In this document: piece by piece, positions 1 to 12,136 of the stretch
Position numbering within the stretch: the stretch's first letter is position 1
How the letters are laid out: every line of letters begins with the position of its first letter
DNA from: Papaver somniferum
Taxonomy: Eukaryota; Streptophyta; Magnoliopsida; Ranunculales; Papaveraceae
Length of the DNA stretch: 64,000 nt
Reading direction: 5' to 3'
NCBI RefSeq assembly: GCF_003573695.1
Contig: NC_039358.1
Location: 9,094,326 to 9,158,325 of the forward strand
The notes under the pieces: generated by a model
Told to the model about the DNA's origin: nothing
Database searches by the model: none
What the model saw: the letters and a program-made list of their open reading frames with translations, nothing else
Made by a program: the position numbers and the translations under genes

Positions 1-2359
1 TTCTTAGATGGCTACTCCGGTTATAATCAGATCGTTATTGCCCCAGAAGACCAAGAGAAAACCACTTTTACCTGTCCCTTTGGTACCTTTGCGTATAGAC
101 GCATGCCTTTCGGGCTATGTAATGCCCCTGCAACTTTTCAGCGTTGTATGATGAGCATATTTTCTGATATGGTAGAACGGTTCTTAGAGGTCTTTATGGA
201 TGATTTTTCAGTGTTTGGTTCATCTTTCGATGAGTGCTTGCATCATTTGACATTAGTGTTGACTAGGTGTAAGGAAAAAAATTTAGTGCTTAATTGGGAA
301 AAATGCCATTTCATGGTTAAATCAGGAATTGTATTAGGGCACATCGTCTCTTCAAAGGGTATAGAGGTAGACAAAGCCAAAGTTGACCTTATTAAGACTT
401 TACAGGTCCCAAAAACCGTAAAAGATATTAGGTCATTCCTAGGGCATGCAGGTTTTTACCGTCGATTCATTAAGGATTTTAGCTTGATTTCTAGACCTCT
501 TTGCAATTTGCTTGCAAAAGATGTTAAGTTTGTCTTTGATGATGCTTGTTTAGAGGCTTTTGAGAAGCTTAAAACTTTACTCACTACTGCCCCGATAGTC
601 CAGGCACCTAACTGGAACCTACCCTTTGAGATTATGTGTGATTCTTCAGATTATGCTATAGGCGTCGTTTTAGGACAACGAGAAAACAAATTACTTCATG
701 TGATTTATTATGCTAGCAAAACTCTGAATGATGCCCAAATGAACTACACAACTACCGAGAAGGAACTTTTAGCCATCGTGTTTGCCTTGGATAAGTTTAG
801 GTCCTACCTATTAGGTTCTAAGATCATAATCTATACAGATCATGCTGCTTTGAAATACCTTTTATCTAAGAAGGATACCAAACCTAGATTGATTAGATGG
901 ATCCTATTGTTACAGGAATTTTCCCCAGACATTAGAGACAAAAAGGGTGCAGAAAATGTAGTAGCAGATCACTTGTCTAGGCTAGTTGTTAGTTCCCCTA
1001 GTGATTCCCTTCCTATAAGGGATAGCTTTCCTGATGAACAATTGTTCTCTGTTTCCCAATCACCTTGGTATGCAAATATAGTGAATTATCTTGTTACTGG
1101 TCGAACCCCTCAACATTGGGGTAAGCAAGATCGTTCTAGGTTTTTAGCCGAGGTTAAGCATTTCTTTTGGGACGATCCTTATCTGTTTAAGTATTGTCCG
1201 GACCAGATTATTAGGAGATGTGTATCTGAGAGTGACCAGTCTAGTATTATCTCCTTTTGTCATGAACATGCATGTGGGGGTCATTTTAGTGCTAAGAAGA
1301 CTGCTGCTAAGATTTTGCAGTGTGGATTTTACTGGCCTTCGTTGTTTAAAGATTCCCATAGTCATTGTGTTTCTTGTGAGCGTTGCCAGAAGTTAGGAAC
1401 CATTTCCCGTAGAAATATGATGCCTTTGAACCCTATTTTAGTGATTGAGGTCTTTGATGTGTGGGGCATTGATTTTATGGGTCCATTTCCTATTTCGTTT
1501 GGTTATCTTTACATACTTGTCGCTGTAGACTATGTGTCTAAGTGGGTTGAGGCGGTTCCGTGTAAACGAATGACCACAGGGTCGTAGTCCAGTTTTTGAA
1601 AGAGAATATACTTACACGTTTTGGTACGCCGCGAGCTATAATTAGTGATGGAGGTTCACACTTTTGTAATAGACCGTTTTCTCTTTTAATGAAACAATAC
1701 GGTATTACCCATAAAGTAGCAACCCCATATCACCCTCAGACTAGTGGTCAGGTAGAGGTTTCCAATAGGGAAATTAAACGTATTCTAGAGAAAACAGTTA
1801 ATCCAAATAGGAAAGACTGGTCGTCGAGGCTTACTGATGCCTTATGGGCTTACCGTACTGCGTTTAAGACACCCATTGGAATGTCACCTTATCGTTTAGT
1901 GTTTGGAAGGCATGTCACCTGCCTGTTGAGTTAGAGCATCGAGCCTATTGGGCTATTAAGAACTTAAACTTTTCACTTGACAAGGCAGGAGCTCAAAGAA
2001 AGCTCCAGCTCAATGAGTTGGACGAGATTCGTAGAGATGCATACGATAGTGCTAAGGAGTATAAGAACAAAATGAAACTTGTGCATGATAGGAATATTTT
2101 ACGAAAGTCATTTTCTCCAGGTCAAAAAGTTCTTCTGTATGACACTCGTTTGCATCTATTCCCCGGGAAGTTGCGCTCTCGGTGGACCGGTCCTTTTGTG
2201 GTCCGTACTGTTTTTCCTCATGGCGCTGTTGAGATTGAGACACCAGATGGTAGTAGTTCTTCGAAGGTTAACGGTCAGCGATTGAAGCCCTTTTTAGAGC
2301 CTTTTCCTACAGGTGATGTTGAGGAGGTCCCTCTGGAGGACCCTGTTTACCTTGATTGA
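1..2359 (+). pseudogene. pol: Ty3/gypsy pol: reverse transcriptase-RNase H-integrase, broken
   Basis: The first frame is open from base 1 to 1587. RT active site FMDD is at 193-204 with the upstream FGLCNAP block (109-129). RNase H shows the CDSSDYAIG block (from about 634) and [10 protein letters not shown] (from 835). The integrase HHCC zinc finger spans about 1261-1392. The catalytic core has DFMGPFP near 1471, the second aspartate at 1647 and glutamate at 1755, giving DD35E spacing. The frame shifts near 1564-1569 (stop at 1585-1587), so integrase continues in frame 3 (ORF to 1934). It shifts again near 1907-1912, after which the integrase C-terminal part, with a GPF-like WTGPFVV block, runs in frame 2 to TGA at 2357-2359. 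Both look like single-base losses. RT is complete from about its middle; N-terminal RT, protease and gag are outside the window. Confidence 0.93.
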
Positions 2360-3579
2360 CCATCGAGGCGATTTTGTATGTTGTATAATATTTTTGTAGG
2401 TTTTTGGTTACACTTCACCCAGGTACTATCTTTCCGACTTCTCTCTTTACTATTTCCTCATGTTACTTATATTTTTGGTACTGTTCTTTGATTAGAAACA
2501 TTGAGGACAATGTTAGATTTAAGTTTGGGGGTGGGGTAGAACTTTTTGTTACCTTTTCGTTGCAATAAATAAACTCCAGAGCCTAGAAATTTATCCCTAT
2601 TAAGGATGGCACTAACCAATCTAAGTGTATGGAAGCATTTTGGTTGTAGGAGTTGAGGAACCAATCTGACTAGATGGCAACATCTAAAGAGTCTATTCAT
2701 AAAAGCACAGAGCTCAGGTGTTAGAAATAACATGATAGTTTCACCATATCTCGTTGAGTCCTTTTCACTTCTGTTTTTATTTTGTTTTGTTTTTAAACTA
2801 TGTTTCTCTAAGTGATTAGGTGGGGCTCACGATTCAAGTTGTTACCAATGCTAGGGTGAATTAGAGTGATTGAGATACAAAAAAAAAAAAAAAAAAAGAA
2901 GAGACCAGACCATCTGACCAACTGGAATAAATTCAGTAAAGTCGACCACTGGAACCCTTGTATATGCCAGTTGTGTTGACCTAGAGTTAGGATTATCAAT
3001 CACTGGTTCCCTTGTATATGCCAGTATGTTGATATTAGTCAGACTAGTATCTCAGTCCATTAGGATAGGTTCATTTTGGCGGAGGCCTTCAGACAGATAT
3101 GAGAAACACCGTTCACCTAGTAAACATCAAAACCATCTATGTTTTTCTATATCCATCTTCTTGATCTATCCATGTGATTAGTTTTGACTCCGGATATTGA
3201 TGTCCATTGTGCGACTATCTGAGTAGAGCTCTGTCACTTCATATGAATTTTAGTATGCTTGAGTGCGAACTCGTGTACAACAATTGGAATTTCGCATCAG
3301 GGTACTTCCTCCTGTAGTCAATAAGTATGCCAACCAAGGAGATTCTTTAGTGCCTTCCACGGTTCTGTGTAGATAGCTAGGGTCTGGAGTGTAAAGGTTT
3401 TGTAGGTATACCTCTGGTAAGCCCTCCGGAGACAACACTCCGCCACTAGGGACACCTAGGGGTTCAAAGGCTTATTGCATACGCTAAATGCAATCGACGA
3501 TGCCTGCGACAGTGAGTTAGGATTTTATTTCTATTTTATTTTTGCTCGAGGACTAGCAAATAATAGGTTTGGGGGTATT
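2360..3579 (+). other. 3' noncoding domain of gypsy element with polypurine tract
   Basis: No ORF of substance lies between the pol stop and the LTR. The stretch contains the near-palindrome ACATTGAGGACAATGT (2498-2513) followed by AAGTTTGGGGGTGGGG, a 19-A run (2879-2897), paired CTTGTATATGCCAGT motifs (near 2958 and 3013) and the GGTTTGGGGGTATT purine tract just before the LTR. Almost the whole 1.1 kb from about 2498 is repeated with modest divergence at 30983-32081 in another gypsy element. A conserved noncoding block before the PPT suggests a cis-acting role such as packaging or priming; that is inference. Confidence 0.8.
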
Positions 3580-5147
3580 TGATAGAAACATTTTTGTGTC
3601 CGATTTGTCTCGATTCTATATATTGTTAGGGATCATTTTTGTACTTATTACGGTGTTTTATTAATTTGTAGGTATTTTTGGCTAATAAACATTTTTTGGA
3701 AAAAATTGGCTCGAAAAGTTGTCGGAAAGCACCCGGAGGACATTTGCTATTCGGACTCTCACTTTGGATAATGGGTAACCTAATTACTAAGGGGAATCCC
3801 ATTTCCAGGCAGTTACTAATCGCACCCCTACTCTGGATAAGGGGCAACCATCTTCAACATTCAAAAAAATGGATTTTGGCGGGAAAAAAGTGTAGTTAAA
3901 GAGAAGTTTTGGCAATCGTGATTTGGAGGAGTTTGAGGTCGATTAAACCTCTGATTTTAATAGGATAGACTCCTTATGGGTCTAGGAATCTGATATGGGT
4001 GTTTAAATCGATTAGAATGGGCTCAAACGACGGATTTTTCTCACAACAAAAAAATATGGAAAGTCACGTGTGTGACCTGTTTTAGGGAATTTTAGAGTGA
4101 TTAAAACGCTGTAAACCTTCCCAAAGATTTGTATCTATCTAAGGAAGAGTTTATAATAAAAAGGAAAGCTTAGAAACGCGTAGAAATCCTAAAACAAGAA
4201 ATTGTCGCAACTTGGCCGTGAAGAGAAGGAAAGAGATTTTGGAAGATTTGGGAGAGATTTAATTAGTATTTTTGATATAAATAGATGTCTTGGGTCATAT
4301 AGAAGAGGTGTCGAGAGTTTGGGGACCTAAGGAGAGCCAGAGAAGAAGAAATCAGAGCTTTACCAAACTCTGTTTCTGCTGCTGCTGCTGTTGAAGAAGA
4401 AGAACGCGAAGAACATTGACCCTCGGTAGACAGTCGCAGAAAAGTGTCGCTGTTTAACAGCTGAAGAACATTAAGTTGTTCAAGGCAGTCTTATTCTAGG
4501 GTCTTAAAATCAACGACAAAGCAACAGTTTTTCTGTAACAGTTCCATTGTAACAGCTGTTTTGCAACACCAATACACTGTTGCAAACAGTCTGTGTTATT
4601 ACTTTTCACTCTTTTAATAATCTTTTGAGCAACAAACACATATTTTGTGATCATGATTAATATGAGGAGCTAAACCCCATTGCTGAGGCGATAGAGGAAG
4701 CTATTTTTCCAACAAAAAGTGGTATATTCTATTTTATCTTTTTATTTGCAATAATTATATGATTATTTGCCTTGAAATATTATTGAATATGATTTTTATT
4801 TGAGTGATTGTGATCTATTTTGATGGAGTATGCTTAGTTTTAAGACTTTTGATGCTTCATACTTGGTATTTATAATTATTACTTTTGAAAATATACTTGT
4901 TGCAATATTTTAGAATCAAACTAAACAAGAAAATTGCATAAATATAAGTATTGGTTTAATCATTTTGAACTTGGAAAATAGTGGAATCTTAGCCTCAGTG
5001 TTTCTTTTAGTATTGATATCATCTTTGATTGAGTTTGCTATAATTTTTAGTGAGTTTTATATTTTAATATTAGAATTTAAGTCTAATTAATATCCTTCAC
5101 AAGTCTGAGAATCGAACCACTTTTACCACTATCTACAAATCACATCA
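3580..5147 (+). repeat. 3' LTR of the gypsy element
   Basis: It begins TGATAGAAACATTTTTGTG directly after the purine tract and ends ATCACATCA, with TG...CA termini, 1568 bp long. It contains a TATA-like GATATAAATAGA (4274-4285), a CTG/GAAGAA simple-repeat patch (4375-4402) and several GTAACAGT words (4530-4580). The outer ~90 bp and the end resemble the LTRs at 27417-28649 and 32082-33601, so these are related families and not the same one. The 5' LTR partner is not in the window, so its age cannot be read from LTR divergence. Confidence 0.88.
4274..4285 (+). promoter_or_regulatory. TATA-like box in gypsy 3' LTR
   Basis: GATATAAATAGA sits about 700 bp into the LTR, in the place where the related LTR at 32082 has CTATATATAAGT. 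In both it is followed by a GTCGAGAGTTTGGGG-type stretch. It is the likely U3 core promoter; the start site is inferred. Confidence 0.5.
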
Positions 5148-5152
5148 CAATG

Positions 5153-6791
5153 CTCTAACCCCTTTGTCAATTTTAATTACAAAACTATCAATACATATGG
5201 AATACAAAAAAGATAAAGAAACTTTAGTAGCTCCTATTCCTCATGTCTAATCTTCAACATTCCTCGAAATCTTCGTCACTTCCAAGTACTCCAATGATCC
5301 CAAAGGTTGTAAGTTTAGCATCACCGTTGTTGAAGATTCGTAGCTATAACAATGAGAAAACATAGTTCTCGATCATTTGTTATACAGCGTCATAGTATTA
5401 TTACACAACGTCAAAGTACAATTGTATCACAATTTCAACAATAATATTATGGTGATATGTATCACTACCCCTTAGTCAATACTCCATCTCACATGGAAAA
5501 CCACTCCCCCTTACACAATGATCCGAAAACCATATGTATTTGTAGTGTGAACTACATATTAATTCTCCCCCTTTTTGTCAATAAAATTGGCAAAGGTACA
5601 AGAACGGGATCATAATGAAATTTCCGAGAGAGACATTTCATGACAAAAGAAAAAAAATACATACCATCTAATTTAGATGCAATCATAAAGCCGAAGCTAA
5701 ATGCATTCATCAAGGAGTTTAAAGATACAAGATAACCCCTCTAAAATTCCACAACCGCACACCCCTCAAGATATGACCATTAAGCACAAGTTCAAAAGAA
5801 ATCTCCCCCATTTGATGTCATTCCCGAAAGAACAACAAGAGCGACCTTAATTTCAAAAGAAAGAAGGATTTTTATTGCACACCATAAACCATGAGAATGA
5901 TTTTCTATATCCAAAAACTCAATCAAATTAATCACAAGTAAACCCATGATTAATTTAATCGGAATACGCAATCAAATTAAACACAAAAAGTGATCAATTC
6001 AATTGATTATGCTCAACATAAGAGAACTTATGGAGACACGAAAATACTCAACTAGATTAATTACAGGAGAACCCATAATTAATCTAATTGGAATACACAA
6101 CCAAACTAATTACAAAGGTAATCAATTTAATTGTCAATTGTTTTGATCGACATAAGAACACTTACGGAGAAATAACTAAATAACCAAACAAGATGATTAA
6201 TTTACTTCAATATGCAACATATCTCACGGAACACCAACTAAGCTAATAAATCAACTTGGTTGTATAGTGCTCAACATTAGATACATTACGGAGCCTCACA
6301 TTAATACATAAAGTATGGATCAGGGATGATCAATACTGCAGAATACACAAGAATTCATTATATCTTCAATCACTATTTGCATAACGATATTAATATACAT
6401 AATCCTTGAAAACAAAAGATTTTAACCTATATTCCATAAAATAATTGACAATTAGGCTTAACTTTTGTATTTGTCAAAAGTCCATTCATTCTTTTACCAT
6501 TACGTGAATGCCGAACACGAACGACTTTACTTTTGACAAAGTATGGGACAAACATAGTTCACGAACGTAAACACCAATATCCCATAACAAATTGCAATAT
6601 ATCAAATAATAAAGATTAATAGTGCAAAAAACATCGTCCTCCAAATATTTTTAGAATTTAAACCAATAGACCTAAAAAAAACAAGAAGATGAAAAATAAT
6701 AGCTATGTGTAGTCACAATCATTGCTATTCAAAGCACTAGTTATTCTTCCAACTAAACCAAAAAGAAGACTTACTAGGCAACTAATAAAAC
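5153..6791. other. Noncoding 3' domain of copia relic, degenerate tandem repeats
   Basis: No ORF of note. At about 5930-6310 a unit of roughly 125 bp recurs three times, each with a CCCATGATTAATTTAATCGG-like core and a 'CAACATAAGA..ACTTA(T/C)GGAGA' word. Similar ACCGGAA..AATTGAAAC tandem organisation lies in the equivalent place of the second copia relic (15230-15700), so it is a feature of the family. Confidence 0.55.
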
Positions 6792-7226
6792 TCAGTTTTC
6801 CTTGATGATTTCATACCTCTGGAATGGTCCATCGAAATAGGAGTCACTAATATCCTTGATTTTGTTGACCGTAGAGACACCATGTTCATGAGTCAGAACG
6901 TTAGCTTTTCGATCAACAATGCGAACAAAGTGTCGAGCCTGAGCGCAATCAAGAATAACTTTCTTCTGATTCCTGATCAAGATGTTCTGAGTACCAAGGA
7001 TTTTTGCCTGACCATCAATAAGCTGGTTTATCTGCAGTTGAAGGTTAGCAAGTTCGTTCTTTACTTCATTCTGAATGAGAATTAAATCCTTGACAGATTC
7101 TCCAATCCAAGAGTTATACTCTTTCCTTTCAAGCATCTTCTTCAGAATAAACTCCTGAGTAGGGTCACTTCCTTTGAGATCATCCTCTACAGTAGGGTTA
7201 ACTTCTTCCTCGGGAACAGTTTCCAT
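6792..7226 (-). CDS. Uncharacterised 144-residue ORF in non-autonomous copia relic
   Basis: An uninterrupted reading frame of 144 codons runs from ATG at 7226 to TGA/TAA-type stop at 6792. I do not recognise the protein. The N-terminal 25 residues are acidic (METVPEEEVNPTVEDD). Residues about 45-100 have a heptad-like pattern rich in L, I, N and Q (VKNELANLQLQINQLIDGQ), suggesting a short coiled coil. The C-terminal part is basic then mixed, with no zinc knuckle and no catalytic motif. It lies alone between copia 3' noncoding sequence and LTR-derived sequence. It could be a shortened gag-like structural protein, an accessory ORF, or a chance open frame; survival of an open frame among dead sequence is the reason to list it. 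Confidence 0.4.
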   Translation of the reverse strand: METVPEEEVNPTVEDDLKGSDPTQEFILKKMLERKEYNSWIGESVKDLILIQNEVKNELANLQLQINQLIDGQAKILGTQNILIRNQKKVILDCAQARHFVRIVDRKANVLTHEHGVSTVNKIKDISDSYFDGPFQRYEIIKEN

Positions 7227-7309
7227 CGAGTTCCTTTATGAAGATTAATGAACGCATATATGAGATATAGATAAGTTTAAGTGTACACCCTAGATAGAAA
7301 ACCTAGAGT

Positions 7310-8183
7310 TCCTTGAGGATATATGGACGTTCGTGGACTAACCTTATCAAGTTCGCAGACTAGGTTCGCGGACTTAAGTTACCAGGCAGAGTTTACAAAC
7401 TCCATCAGAAATTCTCGGGTATGAGAACTTCGCCGGTTCGCGGACTGAGTTCGCGGACTTAGATTCACGCAATTAGTTTGTCAACTCCAGCAGAAATTCT
7501 TGGGTTTGAGAACTTCGGAAGTTCGCGGACTTGGCTCACGCCATTCTTCCGGTTCTCTTGATCAACAAAGTTCGCAAACTTTGGTTTAAGGAATAGGACT
7601 TATACATAAATGTGTTTCCACAAAAATGCTTATGTCCACCATTGGTTATGTAATCTAAAATGTCATTTCAATCATCGAAACATTCTTAGAGGACGTTATA
7701 CAGTTGTTACACCATTTCTCGTCAAAGCAATTATCAAGATGATTGAAACATATCATGACTTTCGTCACATGGTAAAGATCAACTTGATCGAAGAGAAAAA
7801 CTTACGAACACATATTTCCAGATATAGATAGGCGAGGTATACTCGGCTCGAAATACCAAATGTGTATAATCCAAGTATATATGTATAGCATACGACTTCT
7901 TGTCTCAAGGAGTAGGAGATAGAGTAGATAGAATTTTGAATGATAGATAAGTTCAAGTCTTCACATACCCTTTTGTCGATAAGTTCCACCGGTTCCTTGA
8001 GTAGTACTTATACTTGTATGATGAATCTCCATGAAGTCCTTGAGCTTAACTACACTTTCTATCCTAGTCCGAGACTTAGCTATAATAGACTAGAAATCAA
8101 GACTTATAGTTTTGATCACTAACATTGAAAAACATTCTTGAGATAGCAACGCATGCGAGTTCGACCGAGCAATGCTCTAGCAC
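7310..8183 (-). repeat. Copia LTR fragment, outer end
   Basis: The terminal 250 bp (7930-8183) is clearly homologous to the solo LTR end at 11890-12136: both have GTCTTCACATACC(C)TTTTGTCGAT, a TAGTTTTGATCA word and GAGTTCG(A/G)CCG(A/C)GCAATGCTCTA. Before it, 7325-7580 contains repeated GTTCGCGGACT(T/G) words (at least six variants), a GC-rich patch unlike its surroundings. The inner LTR end with TGAAAAGACGAGG is absent, so the LTR is truncated. Confidence 0.6.
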
Positions 8184-9289
8184 TATGAAAAATATCTTCC
8201 TCATTATTTGAGATTTTTGGACAAAGATTATGTCTCTGAATGTTGGCAATAAAAAAGTATGTAAATCTTATTGAATATTTTTCAGGGAAAACTCTTTTCA
8301 ATTATCATTCAGAAAAAAAAATTCTTAATAAATTAAGAAAAATTTCTTTTTATAAGCATTGAGAATTCCTAAATAATCCTTATTTAAAAGTCTTGAGCAC
8401 AAATCATATACTCGTAGTTTTACAAAGGCAATCAAATTCAAAGGATCAACATACAGAGGAAGAAGAAGGTTGTCTTTATAACCATTTATAATTATGATTC
8501 AAATAATTCTTAAGGATATCAAGAAGAGTCATGTCTACTTGCTTTTGATTTCATCACTTCCTTTGAAGAAATAATCATATTGGTTCGGAATTAAGACTGG
8601 CGAAAGGAAAGGATCGGGGAGACTGTTGCAGATTTTGCACGGATGAACGAACAAGTTGAAAAACTTGAAAGACGAGAGATAGTTGTTGACAAGTCTCTTG
8701 AGAACTGTTTCAAGAGTTTGAACACTAAAGAAACTTCGGTGAACAATCAGGCACGTCAAAAGATTAAGAAAGATGCTTCTTGTTTTAATCTTTTAATAAA
8801 CTATCAATTGTTAATTTATTTCGATTTTTGTATAAGGTTTATTTTTTCAATCTTGTGTCATTCTTTGATAGATTTATTTTTCATCTTGTGATTCTTATGT
8901 CTCCTCGTTTCCGATTATGAGATTACTTTTTAGTTTTTATTAACTTTAAGTTTCGATCTCATATTGCTTATCTCTTATGATTTTGTGACTTTTTCATTTA
9001 AGAGATGTCGTATATAACGTACATGGTTTCTATATCAAATAGTCATAAGTAGATAATTTTGATAACTCATGTGCATGTGCAGTCACAATTATACTATTAC
9101 ATATTTTTGTTTCATAAAGTTGTGTATTTAGCATATGAGTTTCAGTTTTAGCTTTTTACTTTGTGGAAGGTAATAGCTAAGATCTTGCCGACCTATCTTT
9201 GGTAAATTAGTTGGAATCAAACAAACAGAAAATTTATATTTATCGCATATCTTTTGATATTTTCGATTATGGAAATTTCTTGGCATCCA
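8184..9289. other. No gene recognised; copia-related noncoding sequence
   Basis: AT-rich sequence after the copia LTR end. A short plus-strand open stretch (8643-8780, EQVEKLERREIVVDKSLENC) has a charged, coiled-coil-like look reminiscent of copia gag tails but is too short to assign. From roughly 9000 onward it leads into the promoter part of a plus-strand copia LTR; I could not place that LTR's 5' boundary. Confidence 0.4.
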
Positions 9290-9297
9290 ACTACTTG

Positions 9298-9310
9298 GTC
9301 TATAAATAGT
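9298..9310 (+). promoter_or_regulatory. TATA box of copia LTR
   Basis: TCTATAAATAGTG is followed by a stretch also present after the TATA at 45627 (TCTATAAATATAGTGAAG; both continue TACAAACTTATCC and GCACTTCATTTT). Conservation around the box in two copies supports a U3/R promoter. Confidence 0.6.
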
Positions 9311-9818
9311 GAGTTTTGTTCATCTTACAAACTTATCCTGACAGACGCACTTCATTTTGTAGTCATTGTGATAGCCAACTAGTAGTATTATTCGTAATAA
9401 TACTTACTTGGAGAGGAAAGTAAGCTAATTAGGCAAATTCTCTTATTATGCTCTTTAAAGTCTTATGTAGGATTAAGAAGCGTCTAGAAGTACCGTCAGT
9501 GGGAAGCTAGAATCGTATTGTTATTTTAGTTTTTGATTATTGATTTGATTGAATAACGATAGTTGAACCTTGATTGCACCTAGTTTGTTTATTCTGTGAT
9601 CTTTCTCTTTTGATATAAGGCCACTCGAACAAGACCAAGGATGGACAAAGTTCAGTTTTTTTTTATATCTGAAGATAGGCTTCTCATCATCCATTGTTAA
9701 CATATATTGTTCTGTGCGTAATTGATCATAATGGAATCAAGTTATTTGTGCAGGTACATTGAAGACCTAAGATTTTAAGACAAGAAGATTTTTTATTGGT
9801 TTCTGATCTTGTGATTAT

Positions 9819-12136
9819 TGAAAATGTGGGGGTACCAAAATATACCACCAACTATTCGTAGGCAACCTGTATGGACTAAACCCAAATACAATTCCGAGAG
9901 TTACAACTAAATGAATCTCAAATAAGAATTAAATAAAGAGTTTATATCGTTTTCTCTCACAATCAATATGTAAACAGAAGCAAGTATGTGAACCTGATTA
10001 TACCATGAGAGTACTTGGATGATACCAAAGATCAATATCCAAGATCAATCAAGTCGTATCGAACAATTAAGATTGACATATTTATCTTGATTGATTTTAT
10101 GTACAACTTGTGATATTTCAATTATATAAATAAACAATATAATGCGGAAAATAAATAACACAGACACCAGAAATTTTGTTAACGAGGAAATCGCAAGTAT
10201 AGAAAAATACTGGGACCTAGTCTAGACCCGAACACCAAACTGTATTAAGACGCTACCGACTCTAGCCTACTATTAATACATCAGAATGAAATGTATTTGA
10301 GACCGAATCCACCGTCACAATAATTCAATTACATTCTCACTCCTTATGCATCTTGAATCTCGTAAGACTCCGCGCGATTGATTCTCTTGGCTGAGTTCGT
10401 TTACATCGTAAGAGTTGCTTCAACCTAAGTAAAGACTTTAAACCAATATGCCTTCCCCAGAAAATCACATATAGGCGATTTCCATTTTGATCGTTATATC
10501 AAGGTTAAATAGGAAATCGTTTGCAGTAGACTAGGTCTAAAAAAGCTCAAAGTCCGGTACTTATGAATCCCTAAGAGCAGACTAGATTACTATTCACCTC
10601 ACAGGTAAAACCTACTTCGATTTCAACAAAGAATCGTTATAGATGAATTAACTTGTGGAATCACAAATTCTGGAACAAGGAACTTTGCGATTTATATCAA
10701 TCTTACCTGATCGGAGTGAGACTCAACAATCATTAGCAAGATCAGGATACACAAACTATCAAGATAAAGATAGTCGGACTTGGATTCACGAATCTCTAAG
10801 AAAACTCTTTTTAGTCGCTAAACCTAAAATGGTTCTAAGGAAGGGCGGCTCTAGTTTACAACTAGGAAAAGCAAGAAGAGTGTCATGGATTCAAGCATCC
10901 CAGTTGCTTGAGTTCTCCTTTTATAAACTTTCAAGTTCGGAGGTTGATTTATATTGAAGCTAAGGTAGTTTTAGAAGCAAACAATATTTTTCTACCGTTA
11001 AATGAAAAATCGACTTGAGATAAACACAACAAAATATACACTCTTGTTAGGATGAACTATAACCGATCCATGTATACTGACTTGTTCATGAAAGGTTATC
11101 AAAAACAAGCCTGACGAACCATAAGCTTAACCATATTCATATAACACTTTTAGACTTTAATCTTAAGTCACAACCATAGGTTATAATATGATCAAATATG
11201 TCTAGAGGTATTTTAGAGAGTTATTCAAATCACGAATATCTCATAGAAATTATTCTGAAGCATCTGGAAATATTCGACTGGGTAAGTATGTGTACGGGTA
11301 CATATACTTACTTCCAGTTTGTGAGTTATTTTTTTCATAGTACATATACCGGGTATTTGTACCCTTAAGACAAAAACAGTTCAAAAACTTTTGGTATCCA
11401 TACTAGGTATGTATACCTTCCTGATTTCATGAGTCAGCAAAACTTTTTGGTATCCATACTGGGTATGTGTACCAAAGGTTGTTGCCGAACTATAGCTATT
11501 TCGGTATATGTAATGAGCACGTGTACTACAACTCTGTACCTATAATATTTACGCCAGTACGTGCACCTGTATGTGTACCGTCCTGTATCCATATTTACAG
11601 TAGTTCTATATCTCTCTAATATTCGAATTGAAACATTCACGAGTAACATCAATGCCATATATCACTGTTTCAGGTTATTTTCAAATGATTAACTTGAATC
11701 ATTATTTAGGTCATAAACAATAAATTGTTCTTAACTAAATTCATCAAGTTTTGAAAAAACGTTCTTAAGCTTAGTCATTCGTATTTCGAGAATAATTAAC
11801 AAGATAAACTTGACTCGGAACTTATATTCTGCAATACTTTAAGGTCCACTTAGTCATGCGGCATAGTATCATAGATAAAAGTGTGAGAACTTGAGTAATT
11901 GGTTGGTTCAGTCTTCACATACCTTTTGTCGATGAAGTTTTCCAAATGTCTTCAGTTGATCTTCGCCTTCAAACGATAGAACACGTGATTTCTGATAATC
12001 AACTACACATTTCTAATCCTAATCTGAAACTTAAATAAATGTAGACTAAAAATCAAGATATAGTTTTGATCAACTAAGTTTGACAACAAGCTTGAGATAG
12101 CAACACTTGTGAGTTCGGCCGCGCAATGCTCTAACA
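9819..12136 (-). mobile_element. Solo LTR of a copia element, 2318 bp
   Basis: Plus-strand start TGAAAATGTGGGGGTACC and end GCAATGCTCTAACA are the two termini of this copia LTR class read from the minus strand. It is flanked by a perfect 5-bp duplication ATTAT (9814-9818 and 12137-12141), with no internal domain, which defines a solo LTR left by LTR-LTR recombination. It contains the GTTAACGAGGAAATCGCAA block (10179-10197), a minus-strand TATA (TATAAAAG near 10918-10926) and a cluster of GGTATCCATAC..GGTATGTGTACC repeats (11280-11600). It sits inside a plus-oriented LTR of a related family. Confidence 0.9.
11280..11600. repeat. Degenerate GTATCCATAC/GGTATGTGTACC repeats
   Basis: At least six imperfect copies of a 25-35 bp unit alternate GTATCCATACTGGGTATGTG-like and CGGTATATG-like words, with inverted TATAC/GTATA arms. 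They lie in the U3 part of the solo LTR (minus orientation), a usual place for enhancer-like LTR repeats. Confidence 0.55.

Larger units (their letters stand above)
1..5147 (+). mobile_element. Ty3/gypsy LTR retrotransposon, 5' part outside window
   Basis: Seen: in order, a pol region (RT, RNase H, integrase; 1-2359), a 1.2-kb noncoding 3' domain, a polypurine tract (about 3565-3577) and a 3' LTR (3580-5147) opening TGATAG and closing ATCA. Domain order RT-RNaseH-IN is the Ty3/gypsy order. The gag, protease and 5' LTR lie upstream of the window. The 3' flank CAATG (5148-5152) is the expected 5-bp target duplication; its partner is outside. The insertion sits a few bases inside the terminus of a copia LTR, since the sequence resumes as GCTCTAAC and then the copia tract found at 14456-14480. 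It is inactive because pol is broken twice. Confidence 0.93.
5148..8183 (-). mobile_element. Non-autonomous Ty1/copia relic (minus strand)
   Basis: Read on the minus strand, the left end (5150-5200) is the copia 3' junction: an A/G-rich TTGACAAAGGGG tract next to GTTAGAGCATTG, matching 14456-14500. The right end (8100-8183) is an outer LTR terminus ending CGAGCAATGCTCTAGCA, homologous to 11900-12136. Between them I see no RT, integrase or protease, only one intact ORF (6792-7226). No primer-binding site is visible, so the inner end of the right LTR appears lost. The noncoding part 5900-6310 is built of about three degenerate ~125-bp tandem copies sharing ATTAATTTAATCGGAATACG-type words. Confidence 0.7.

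Noticed and set aside
8184..8188. CTATG after the copia LTR end as a TSD shared with 34426-34430
   Set aside because: The same five bases follow two different LTR ends, but the two insertions lie in unrelated flanks. No left partner exists for the first, so I treat it as coincidence.
10655..10957. 100-codon plus-strand ORF in the solo LTR
   Set aside because: It is inside an LTR whose transcription runs on the other strand, has no recognisable domain, and crosses the minus-strand TATA region.
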